Made by a program: the position numbers and the translations under genes. This document shows positions 46,879-57,600 of a DNA stretch of 64,000 bases, in pieces. Origin of the DNA: Atkinsonella hypoxylon (lineage: Eukaryota; Ascomycota; Sordariomycetes; Hypocreales; Clavicipitaceae). The notes under the pieces were generated by a model, which ran no database searches, was not told the origin of the DNA, and worked only from the letters and a program-made list of their open reading frames with translations. Location: NCBI GenBank assembly GCA_000729835.1, contig JFHB01000005.1:415719-479718 (forward strand). Reading direction: 5' to 3'. Position 1 is the stretch's first letter. Every line of letters starts with the position of its first letter.

Positions 46879-47669
46879 GTCTACGTGGAGGATGGTAGGA
46901 ACGTCGGCGCCGTGGAGAGCATCCCCGGCCTCCACGACAATCTCGAGTTCTACAACATCTGCAAGTTCATCCCCCAGACGCAGCGGACCCAACCCCGTCA
47001 TACGGGACTACTGGCGAGAGATCGAGCAGTTCCATCGCCACATGCACGAGGACGTAACTTGTAGGCTGCTCCGACTGCTCGCCCTCGCCATGGAGTTGCC
47101 GGAGGACACCCTCGTGGACGGGCACTTGTACGAAGCCAACTGCGATAGCGCCCTGCGGTACATCATGTACCACGCCAGAACGGAGGAGGAGAACAGGAAG
47201 TACAAGGGTCTATACCTGAGGGGACATGCGGACAACGGGACGCTCACAGATGTCTTCCAGCAGCCTGTTGCGGCGCTGCAGGGGAAGCGATTGGAGGACT
47301 CGGGCTGGGCGTATCTGCGCATCGCGGAGGGCAAGGTAGCTGTGATTATTGCCGACCTTCCCCAGTTCTTGTCGAACGGGTATGTGAAAGCTGGGATTCA
47401 TAGTCATTGCTCCGCCTACGAACCAGGCGAGCATGGATCGCTTGGGCCTGTTGTATTTCGTTAGATCTAGCGACAGGCTGTCCCTGAGGAGATTAGACAG
47501 TCCCTTCTTGAGGAGGATTGGGCATGGGAAAAGGGACGCGGAGGGGGACTTGGACATGTCAGCATCTGAGTGGGTGAGAGAGAGGGTCAAGAAGAATTGG
47601 AAAGAGAGCATAACGTCTGACATGGACGCTGACGCAGAGGGCTTCACCGCCAAGGTGTTTTATACATGA
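46879..47669 (+). pseudogene. Broken 2-oxoglutarate/Fe(II)-dependent oxygenase (isopenicillin-N-synthase-like family)
   Basis: Three consecutive frames together cover the middle and C-terminal parts of a 2OG-Fe(II) dioxygenase. Segment 1 (46879 to about 46990) reads VYVEDGRNVGAVESIPGLHD; segment 2 (about 46998-47398) reads IRDYWREIEQFHRHMHED, then LRLLALAMELPEDTLV, RGHADNGTLTDVFQQPVAAL with the first iron ligands H and D, and FLSNGYVKAGIHS with the second histidine; segment 3 (about 47403-47669) reads MDRLGLLYFVRSSDRL and ends normally. Frame changes occur near 46989-47001 and 47398-47405, where no splice signals could explain them. The N-terminal dioxygenase region that should precede segment 1 is not visible in any frame. 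Such enzymes oxidise small metabolites. The gene is probably a recent relic, since few in-frame stops have accumulated. Confidence 0.8.
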
Positions 47670-48095
47670 TTTGCACCTGGGGAATGCTTCTGTCCGCGCC
47701 AAGGAAAGCATCTAGACGGGCTTCACATAGCGCATTGTCTGAGATTAACAGCAACGTTGCCAAATCTGTCTGCAGTTCGTGTGCTGTCCCAGAAAGGCGA
47801 AATGCATGTTATTCGCATGGAGTAGACACGCCACCTTCTACGAGAGCATGTGCGGCGCGGAATATTCTATCATTCATTTCATTTGAAATACGAACTCGAA
47901 TGGTTCCCAGCCTCAAACTCCGAACCCAAGCCGTTCCGGCGTTTTTTTTTTTAAAAAAAAATAGAAAGAATGGACCAAGTAGTCGTGCAGAGCATGATTC
48001 AGAAAAAGGATGCCTTGTGCTTTCCGAAGACCGATATCCTGCAATTTTTTTTTCCATTTTCTCCCAAGAGCGTGTAGCAAGAGTCAATAACCAAT
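47670..48095. other. Intergenic region, 3' side of rpl5
   Basis: Contains T and A runs at 47942-47960. No coding signal beyond the shadow of rpl5. Confidence 0.65.
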
Positions 48096-49360
48096 TTACT
48101 CCTCTGCAAGAAGAGTCTTGATCCTCTCCTGGACACGCTTCTGCTTCTCGGCCTTGGTGGACTTGGGCTGTCTGTACTTCTTGGATATGGCCTTCCACTC
48201 CTCCTTGGACTTCTTGGGGGCGTCGCTCTCAGCCTTCTTCCATGGGTCCGCACGGATGGCGGCATGGGCCTCGGTGTAGAGCTCCTCCAGACTGTCGGCC
48301 TCGATGTCGTCATCAATGTACTTTTGGAACTGGCTCTGGTAGCGCTCCTCGTCGTCGTCGGCCAGAGTCTCCATGTACTCAGCGACGTGGCCACCGAAGA
48401 TGTACTTTGAGAGGACCTCGGTGTCCAGCTCCTTGGACTCATTGTCGTAGCCGGGGAAGCGCTTCTCGGAGTGGGGGACGAGAATACCACCGTCGGAGGC
48501 ACCCTTCATGGCACCGAAGACACGGGCGCCGGTGGAGGTGCGGGCCAGACCTACATCAAGGAAGACCTTGAAGGGGCGGCGCTCGCCATCGTCGGTCTCG
48601 GCGGCCTCGGTGAGGGTGAATTCACCATTGGGCTCCTCAACGCCAACGAAGTCCTCGTCCAGGCCGAGCTTGCTGAGGGCACGGCGGGCAATCAGCAGAC
48701 CGGTGGCGTAAGCAGCAGACCAGTTGGTCAGACCGTGCTTGATGCCGTAGGCCTTCAGCTCATGGCCGTAGGCGGAGACGAAGACCTTGTCGCCAGTGAT
48801 CTCGGACGACACAATCTGCATGATGATGTCCTTGTTGGTGAAGCGGACGACCAGACGGTACTTGGGAGCATTGTACTTGTTCTTGGCCTGGGTGATGAGG
48901 CGCTTACGGGCGTAGTAGTCGGTCTTGCCTTGTCTTCTGCGCTTGTACTTGGTTTGATAGCGACTATGTTGAGTGAGAAACACGTCAGCGTTGTCAAAAG
49001 AAAATCAATTGGGTCGGATCATTATGCCTAACCTCTGGGGAGCAGGGGCAGGTAACTGGAAAAGAAGAAAAGAATAGGGACATTGTTTACCTGTAGTAAG
49101 CGCTGTTCTTGACCAACTTGTGGAAAGCCTATCCATTGAACATTCCCCGAGTCAGCAATTTGCGCTTCAGATGTGCTCGTTCCTTTCCCGAAGCATCTTG
49201 CGGTGACTCTAATCACGAGCAAATTCGCTGGCGTTTCTGCCATTGAATATAGGACAAAACAACATGATCAAATTGATGTCCAGGAGTCTTCTGCTCAATC
49301 CGTGTTAAGGATATTAGAGTAGAAGACCCTGTTGATAGGCCACGTATCCCAACTTACCAT
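48096..49360 (-). CDS. rpl5: 60S ribosomal protein L5 (uL18)
   Basis: Three exons on the minus strand: 49360-49358 (only the ATG), 49128-49091 and 48963-48096; 302 aa. The protein binds 5S rRNA with uL5 and enters the central protuberance of the large subunit. Hallmarks are AFHKLVKNSAYYSRYQTKYKRRRQGKTDYYARKRL at the N-terminus, NKYNAPKYRLVVRFTNKDI, and the C-terminal basic EEWKAISKKYRQPKSTKAEK. Placing the start codon alone in its own exon is common in fungal ribosomal-protein genes, and the joined sequence MAFHKLVKN matches the family. About 145 bp upstream of the ATG lies TTAGGGCTTTG (minus strand, 49499-49509), reminiscent of promoter elements of fungal ribosomal-protein genes. Length fits the yeast protein (297 aa). 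Confidence 0.96.
49157..49225 (-). ncRNA. Possible intron-encoded C/D-like snoRNA in rpl5 intron 1
   Basis: Read on the minus strand, a 69-nt segment of the 229-nt intron starts AATTTGC and ends GCAAATT (a perfect 7-bp terminal stem). Just inside are GTGATTA, one base away from the box C consensus RTGATGA, and CTGA, a perfect box D. Against this, box C is imperfect, an alternative stem (TGCTCGT with ACGAGCA) competes, and I have not shown complementarity to rRNA. Intron 1 is clearly longer than a minimal fungal intron, and RPL5 introns carry snoRNAs in vertebrates, which makes the guess reasonable but weak. Confidence 0.22.
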
Positions 49361-50170
49361 TTTGACGGTATTGACCAACGACAGGCAGACTGATGGTTGG
49401 AGAGAAGTCAGAGTTGAAAAGGATGGCCGTGGGCTAAAAGTAGGGTGGGCGGTGGTGGCCTTGAAAATATCTGGTGGGGAAATGGTTTTTTTTTTTTACA
49501 AAGCCCTAATTAAGTGTAGAACCCCCTGTGGTTTGGTGCTTGGGGTGTGCTTCTCGCCTAACTTAAGTGGGTTGAAATCGTTGGTGTTAGCTGCTAGGGT
49601 ACATCGTCCACATGGGTTGGGTACGACTCACGTGATGGATAAGCTGGTCGTCTGGGGATAGGCTGTTTGGTGGGTGCGGCATGTTCCCGCCTTTCGTTGA
49701 TTGATTGATAATGACTCAGGTGGGCGACATACAGTGGGAGGATGTATATAAATAGCGTGTTTGAATGATTGTGACAAATCCATGTTTTTACTTGCATTCC
49801 CGATATATAAACCTTGCTTCCTGCAAAAAGAAAAAAAAAGGCAAGGAATTCGACATCCAGCCAGAACGAGGTGATGAATAAAAAATACAGTGTCTGAACG
49901 AGCATGAGCATGCGCTCGTGCGCTCATTGGCTCACATTCTCTGCGCCACTAGCTCGGGAAGTCCTGAGCCGAGGTGCGGATACTCTTCACCGTCCAACCC
50001 CAGATTCTACCTCAACTGACTGTAGTAGCACCAAACTCTTCCTGATCGAGACATGCCATCCAATCTTTCCCCGCTGTGAATCTTCTCGTCGGCTTCCCAA
50101 AACAAACCCAACGTCTCTTCCCGGTCCGGAAGATCCCGCCATAGACCAAATTCTAGAAGCCATCGACGAA
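49361..50170. promoter_or_regulatory. Divergent promoter region of rpl5 and the HAD-like gene
   Basis: 810 bp between the start codons. It contains TTAGGGCTTTG on the minus strand (49499-49509) close to rpl5. From 49904 the frame of the HAD protein is already open, so part of the right half may be coding (see the HAD entry). Confidence 0.5.
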
Positions 50171-51113
50171 ATGACCGCCTCATCACAACCAAAAGTACTT
50201 CTTTTTGACATTGGCGGGGTGTGTGTAAGTCAAGCCGACAACAAGTTCTCACCTCCACTTGAAATAAGCGAAAAAGAAGTACGACATTCACACATCTCAA
50301 CCAACAAAACAGGTCATCTCCCCCTTCCAGGCCATTCTGGACTACGAACTACGTCTCTCCATCCCACCCGGCTGGATAAACTACTCTATATCGCGCTCCG
50401 CCCCCAACGGCGCATGGCACAAGCTCGAGCGCGGCGCCATCCCCATGGACGCCAACTTCTTCAGCGCCTTCAACGCTGACCTCCACCGCGCAGACAACTG
50501 GAAGGCCTTCTACACTCGCGAGGCAGCCAAGAATCCCTCCCTGCCACAGGACATCCCGCCCATGCCCAAACTAGACGGCGAATGGCTCTTCAATGGAATG
50601 ATGTCCGCTTCTCACACACCCGATCCGTGGATGTTTCCTGCGCTGAAGAAACTCAAGCAGAGCGGTAGATATATCATCGGTGCGCTAAGCAACACCGTCA
50701 TATTTCCCGAGGGCCATCCCCTCCACAGGGCAGATTACTTCAGGGACCCCCTTCGGAGTCAGTTCGACGTCTTTATCTCTTCTGCGCACGTCGGTGTGCG
50801 AAAACCAGATGAAAGGATGTATACCCTTGCGGTAGAAACTCTAGATGCTTTTGCAAGGGAGAATGCAGGGACGGAGAGGGGTAGGAAGTATGGTTGGGGG
50901 GAAGGTGTGAAGAGTGCGGATATCTTGTTTTTGGATGATATCGGGGAGAATTTGAAGGCGGCTAGGAAGCAAGGGTTTGGTACGATAAGGGTTTATCTGG
51001 GAAGGGCATACGAGGCTGTGGAGGAGTTGGAGAAGGTTACGGGGCTGGCACTAGGAGGAGACCATCCCAAAATTCCTATCAAGCCCAAGATCAAGTCAAG
51101 GGCGAAGATGTAA
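50171..51113 (+). CDS. HAD-like hydrolase (epoxide-hydrolase-N-terminal / ACAD10-like subgroup)
   Basis: Two exons: 50171-50224 and 50313-51113; 284 aa. HAD motifs are visible in order: motif I LLFDIGGVC (nucleophile aspartate; the second motif-I aspartate is replaced by Gly-Gly as in the soluble epoxide hydrolase N-domain group), motif II ALSNTV, motif III lysine in GVRKPDERMY, and motif IV ILFLDDIGENLKAAR. The cap region contains SIPPGWINYSIS. Enzymes of this group dephosphorylate or dehalogenate small substrates; the substrate here is unknown. The start used is the ATG at 50171, giving MTASSQPKVLLFD. The frame is open upstream to ATGs at 49904 and 49910 (MSMRSCAHWL...), which would add 89 Arg/Ser-rich residues and might form a mitochondrial presequence. 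Transcription start data would decide. Confidence 0.85.
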
Positions 51114-51382
51114 TCGTGGGCATGACAGATAAATCGACTATTGCAGAGTGCTTCCATTTCGCGTCGATACTCGTTCTAGTGGCTATTCATCGAACCCTTG
51201 GATATTATATACCGATGAAGTCAGTCTGTAAAAAACAATTACGACGCTAATATTCATTACGTATTGTACGTCCATCAATGCCCAACCTATTGCTACAAAT
51301 ATGTTACAAGAAGCAAGTATCTAAATGTCGACTCATGATATAATGACCACAACCTAAGCGAACGATTGAGGCTAACAACTGT

Positions 51383-53689
51383 TCATAGTTCAAAATCGTC
51401 AAAGTTCCAAGCTGAGTTGGCCAGCAAGCCTGTAAACCAAACGGGTCCGTTAGCTCCCATGCCAAACGCTCTCGCCCCTCTGTTTCCTAGTTCCTCCACG
51501 GGCCACTCTTGAGGAGGCTGGTTTGGCTTATGGTCCTTGTTCACCCTCTTCTCAAACCAGATTCTGATCCATCGCATCTTCTTGGAAATGTCCGCCACTC
51601 TGCCTTCCGTGTTCAAATCGGCTGCCGTCGTTTCAATGTCCATTTCAGTAACAAACCAACGGACAGAACGGATTCTCTCCGCCTCAGAAGCTTCGAGCCG
51701 CTGGACTAGACGGTCTATAACGGATAGGAAATTCATAGTCATGCGGGCAAAGTGAACGTCCCAGTCTTTAGTTTCGAGCAGGAGCAGGCGAGATGTGATG
51801 ACGAGAACAAATGTAATTTGTTCAGTGAAGGTAATAGATTGGTAGACGTATTGTGCCGCGGGCAGGGTGAAGAGGATATCGAAGTAGGCTTTAGCGGCGA
51901 ATAGGCAGTCGCGAAGACACTGTGAACGATACATTGATGGGGCACCTCCTTCCTCACGGATTTCGTGCAAAAAGGTTGCTGGCTCGTAAAGACGGACGAG
52001 GAGGTAATTGTAGTGGAGGGTGAAGAAGCGGTCCCAATCGTCAAATTCTTCTGATGAAACTTGATGGGCATACAACGCCCTGTCTTGAAGCTGTTGGCGA
52101 TCCAGAGATTCCATAAGAGAATTCAGTTCTTCTCGAAAACCTCTAGACTGATCCTCGAGCAGGAAGAGATACGGTTTCCCTCGTTCTCGATCATTTGCTG
52201 CACCGAAGGCCTCTGAGATCTTTTCCCCCATCTGGACAAGCCTGACATTGTGCTCGAGGAAGATATCCGATGGGTGGTCCTTGGTACGCTTGAGAGATTC
52301 GCAGCAAAGATCCACATATTGGCTTCTCAGGGGGTTCTGTCGCCCAAACAAAGTCGAGTTCCTGTCTATTCGTTCAGTATTGTGCAGGTTTTTTTTTTTT
52401 TTTTTTTTTTTGGATATATATAAAGGAAAGTCAAATATGGAGTCGAGGCAACTTACACAGATAACAAGCAGTAACATCCGAGAAATGTTCTCTGCTCTTC
52501 AATCGAATGCATTTTTGCCGTGAACTTGTCCCGTTTGGTTTGACGCACATCTTCCGGTATATCGTCCATGCCGATTTGCCACAACAAGGGGTTCGGAATC
52601 TTTGTAATGCCTAGGTTATGAGCATACCCCAGCGCCAAGTAGGTGAGGTTGGTGATCTGCTCATCAAACAGCGTACGCAAATCCGCCCTTTATATTTATA
52701 AGCGCAGTTAGTCACGACTCACCCCAGCCCAAGGACATGGGCTTGGGACTTACCATGAAATGCAGGTCAACAGACCCTGCAGCAAGTCCAGCTGTCGCTC
52801 CTCTTCCACCAACATATGCTGCCCTAGGTATGCTAATACGTTCCGCTTCATCTTAACTACTCTTGGAATGGGCAACGGCGCCGCAGCGAGCATGACTACT
52901 CGGAACAAGAATGGCTTTTCTGCATAGAGTTGCTGAGCAGATACAAGGGGGTCAATGACTAAGAAGGGGAAGTTCCGAATATACTTCTCCCGAAAAAGTG
53001 ATAGAATCCGATCCGACTGCGTCCAAGTGAGGCCGTAGAGTGGCCCTGGTTGGGATGGAGTGGGAGCATTGTGCAACGGTGGCGGCAAAGGCCGCTGCTG
53101 CCTGCTGACCTGCTTCCAAGACTTGTCCTGTTCAGAAAAGCTGTTTGATATGCATTCTGGAGTAACAACAACAGGTGAGGTTTGTGACGGTGCGGATGCT
53201 GGATCTTGTGCTTGTGAAGCACCCGTGGTGGATCGGGCAAGCTGTGAGACAGTTTGGGTTGCGCCTTCAAGCGCAGTAGTCAAGTTCTCAATCTGCTTCT
53301 CCAGGTTGGAAACACGACTGCAAGGGTATGTAAGTTTGCGTCTTTATTGACCCAGCGATAACGCGTCTCAAGCACCCGCTCTTCAACGCAATCGAACTCA
53401 CTTGTTAAGTGGCCGAATTTGCCTAGGTTTTCTTAGACTTTTGGATGATTTAGGTTGGCACTGAATCCCCATCTTCTCGCACCTATTGAATTTGGAAACA
53501 GTAAATCTTAGCCGCCAGGTCAGTGCAAGATCGGCCGGCTCAAATTCTATCTCACCTGTCACAAAGATGCCGTTGAATGTTGCAGTCCTGGAAATGACAA
53601 CGTGCCTTTGCACTTGAGCACGGAACGCATGCTCTTTGCCGCCGAGGGGGGCTTTGTGCTCTGGGCCGCGATAGGGAAGAATTCGACAT
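51383..53689 (-). CDS. Zn2Cys6 fungal transcription factor
   Basis: Five exons on the minus strand: 53689-53556, 53482-53402, 53317-52754, 52687-52457 and 52361-51383; 662 aa. The zinc cluster spans the first intron: C21, C24, C31, C43, C46 and C53 (ACVPC, then six residues, C, eleven residues, C, two, CEKMGIQC), preceded by basic SPPRRQR. A linker (KSSKSLRKPRQIRPL) and a heptad-like dimerisation segment (RVSNLEKQIENLTTALEG) follow. The remainder shows the fungal middle homology region: LYGLTWTQSDRILSLFREKYIRNFPFLVI, YLALGYAHNLGI, and RRTFLGCYCLLS. It should be a nuclear DNA-binding regulator; target genes are unknown. The intron before exon 5 contains a 22-base A run (minus strand). The acceptor there must be ACAG before GAACTCG to keep the frame. 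Confidence 0.9.
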
Positions 53690-54619
53690 TTGTAAAGTAA
53701 GGTTGATGCTAGAATATTCCAGGTTGAATGCAAGGAATACTGCCTCAGAATATTAGTCAACTACCAGGTACTTAACCTAGGCAGGTCCCTTGGTGTTGGC
53801 AGGCGACAGATGGCAGGAGCGGCCGATAATGCCACTGCCAGCTGGCTTATGACTTCACAACCAGCGCGAAACATACAGGAAAATCGGTAAATGCCAAGAT
53901 GGCCCGCCGCCGGCAACAAGTTGACGGACTTCAAGAGGCTGTGCGCGACATCCAGAGCATGGAATTGAGTTACACAAAGTAACTCATGTGACGGAGGTTA
54001 TCCAGCGTTTACAGATCGGGGGAATTGTGCCTGGAACAAGGAGGAGAGGACGTGGAGCAGTACAAAGCGATTGGGTTAATAAGGGGATAAATAAATAACA
54101 CGAGTACGGAGTACAAATGGCGCTGATATTAAGAGGTACTGGACATTAATTACAGCTCATGGGCCCACTCGTACGTCTGCAGACATCTTACATCTTCGGA
54201 CGAGCTATGGACGGACCCATGTCGAGTTCAAGGTAAGCTAATTACGGCTATGTACGTACATCATGGTGAGCATCATATAGCATGTACCGAGGTATGTATA
54301 TCCCCCCCGTATTCTTGGAATGCCATGTTTAGTCTCCTGTCTATACTACTTTTTGTTACTTGGCTTTCGCCTTTCACCAACATAAATTTCTGTCTAAGCC
54401 ACCCCAAGACCTCCCTTGCCCAACCCACGTTTTAACGAGCTTCGTTCCTAGGCGCGCAGCATGACCTCTCACAAGTCCACGATGCCTGGGCAAGGTGAAA
54501 CGCCTCTGACTACCAACCTCACATGATTTTCTTCATCTCGGGATTCGTCGCGGAAATCCTGTGCACAGTGCTATATTAAAGGCCAAAAAAAAAAAGGTCA
54601 ATATGCCAAACCGAGACGC
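53690..54619. other. Intergenic region between two minus-strand genes
   Basis: Promoter side of the Zn2Cys6 gene and 3' side of the SP-RING gene. It contains an AGGTACTTAACCTAGG-like motif (53765) and one TACGGAGTA (54105-54113). No coding signal. Confidence 0.6.
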
Positions 54620-57600
54620 TCAATCGTCCAGGATCTCGATGAATTCTGGTTCTTTTTTTGAAGGCTGCTTGGCTGAGTTTCTATTCCCCTGCTTGGCTTC
54701 ATCATCATCATAATCATCATTCGGCACCTCGTTGGCTTTCCATCCTCCGTCCAAGTGCACCACTATGCTCTTTGTTTGCTCTTTGTTTGCTTTCTTCAAA
54801 GAGAATTGAACTTCTGCAAAGAACTCGTCAATGCGTAAATTTGAGGGAGCCGCATCGCTGTTACAGATAGGGCATTTCCAACCGTCCGCCGATGACGGCT
54901 CTGTTTGACTGAATGACTTTTTGCTCTGACGAGTTTGAAGCCACGTCTCCAAGTCAAAGCACTCAATGTGCTTACAATACAACCCTCTGACAGGTATTTC
55001 AAACATACTGGCGCTGAAGGGATCAGTCATGGATATGCAGAGTGAGTCATCTTGTACGATGATGTCGTCTGATGCCGTGGGCTGTATGCGTTTACGTATC
55101 TCTTCTCGAGTTCTATCTGCACTAAACTTCTCTTTGTTCCGAATCATACTAAGAACGGACGCATGGTCCATCGTGATGATTATTTCGACGGCAAGGTAAT
55201 AGCAGGATGTTTCATTAGCGGATTTAACATTCGAAGGCAAGCTGATGCTTAACACATTCATGTCTTGTTTTACCAGGTCTGTGAGCTCGACAGGAAGGTC
55301 TTGATGGAAATGATGTTTTCTCCGGGGGAATATCGGCTCGTCGTTAAATAGCATGTAGATCTCAGAAGGCCATACACTAGATGAAGTTCTCCAATCAACG
55401 TCATGGGTCTGGTGACCCTGTCTCAGTCGTAGACGATAGCGGAGACTGCCTGTTTCGTAGCAGTGCACTATGCCGTCCTCGTTCCGCACCGCTTTTGATC
55501 TGAGCGAATAATCAATCGCCGTCACTGTGAATTCAAACCTTTGAACACCCTTTTGAGGAGCAAGTCGAGTCGGTTCAAGTGCGAAGCGGTTGACAAATTG
55601 ATAGTACCTGGTCCCATCCCTAACGGGCGTCATTCTATCAGGGCTTCGTGATCGGCCTAGGTGAAGGCTGTACTGTACAGATGTCCAATCATGAGGGCTG
55701 AGGGGATATTGAGTCGATGGGAGCGGAGCAGTGGAAAAGCCTTCTCTGGATTCAGTTCCCGGTCGTACTGAATTCATACTTGGCAACATTGTGGGAGTGG
55801 CCGAAGGTCTTTGCTGTGTAGTCCGCATAGGCTGTCCTTGGACATTCCCCGTCTCCGTAGAGGAGCCACTCGGCGATTGAACGGCTGAGAGTTGCCAATC
55901 CGGATATCCTCTGATGGCTGCCTGTGTTGATTGAAGTTGAGATGTGCTTACTAAACTTGGGAAAGGTTGGTATGTTGTGTTAGTTGTGGATACGCCATTT
56001 TGCACATTGCTGGGTAGGGGTGACGAAGACGCCAAGTGCGTAGCTTGAGTCACGACTCTTCCGCTTCTGGGAAGAATCCAGTCATTTGGGCCTGCGGATG
56101 GTTGAACAGACGCCGCTTGCTGAATTGGAGTTTGATTGCTAAGTAATGGTTGTCCTCCAGCGTGTAGCGTTGATGTTGTCGGCCACATTGACGAAGGAGC
56201 TCCAGGAGCCCTTGCGAAGTTAGATGAACCAGAGTCATTTCTTGAAAGATTTCTAGGCGAAGCCGAGTTTCGAGCTACGAATGCAGCGTGGTTCAACGAA
56301 TGAAAATCCGTGGTCATATTTCGCTGCTGGCTTACAGGTGTTGATATAGGTGTAAGTAATGACGGCGGGGTGGACTCGTTGGCTAAAAGCAAAACTCCAT
56401 TAGCATTTGGTTGAAGGGACAAAGATAGTGACAGACCATAAAAGTGGAGGAGTTGTAAAAGAAGGAACCGCATACCTTGCGGCCGATCTTGATGCATGAT
56501 CCATGGGCCAATCACGGCACTATACTTTGCGGCAATTACTTGTCGACTCCTATTCAGTTCATGAAAAGGAGTGCCATATGTCGCGGCAGAAAATTCGTTT
56601 TGCACATCTTCTTCATATATCTTAGCCATGTTTCCATTTATAAACCCGTCTGGTATCCCAAAAGCTCGCCAGCTCTCGTTGAAGAGTACGAATCTAAGAA
56701 CCGGGGACGGACATTCGATAACGAGGCTGAGTTCATGTGCCATAAGCGGAAAGCGCCTTCCAGGAAGCTTGTCAAGACAGCTGGTCCATAGCTGTGAGAA
56801 ACTGCCCAAAAACTTGTAAATGACTTGCACGAGCTCTTTAGGAAAGGCATACACGTTGCCCGGATTAGATGGATCCCGTGGAAACTGTATAAACCATGCC
56901 AGATGGTGAGGGTTTATTGCATTACAAAACCCCAAGTGTTGTTGCAACTGACACAAAGCTGTACTAAATCCTGGAAAGGCTGCTTGCAGTGCTGATGCAG
57001 GTTGCGGCTGTGTAAACCATCCACAGAGCAACCTGTGAAAGATGAGATAAGAGAAGTCGTGGTGCTCACACGCTTCTTTGAGTCTTGCGTACCTCCATCG
57101 TTCAAGCGAGCTGATTTGCTCGCCTTTATGTTCCAGCTCTGTCAAATGTTCTGTGATATTCTGTCGCCATATTCCAAAGCGGTCTGGTGCCGCAAGAGGA
57201 GAGCCTGGTTGACTGGATCGGCGCCGAGAAAATGAAGGGTTTGATATCACTCTAGGCGATGGCGCTGTGGGTAAATAGGCGCTGTTGGGAGCAGAAGCAT
57301 TTTGCTCATGAGTGTTTGGGAGTAAGTGGTGGGATAAAGGGGCTGTGGGTAAGTAGGCGCTATTGGGAGCAGAAACATTTTGCTCATAAGTGTTTGGGGG
57401 TAAGTGGTGGGATGAAGGGGCTGTGTGTGGTTGAATGCTAGTACTTTGGACATGCTGCTCGTCTTGGGCCGTGGAGAGGGGAGACAATATATGGCTGGTA
57501 TTGTTTGTAGAGATGGGTGGAGCTATGGCTGGTGCTGTGTCCGGCGCATTCTGTTTCTCTAACGCTGACTGCGGTGCCATAACTGCAGCCTGAGCTGTTC

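Noticed and set aside
47809..48198. Frame over the 3' end of rpl5
   Set aside because: Overlaps rpl5 coding sequence in another frame; a shadow.
57017..57061. Possible 37-nt intron in the SP-RING gene (GTGAGC ... CACAG)
   Set aside because: Too short for a typical fungal intron, its removal would break the frame, and the unspliced frame reads well.
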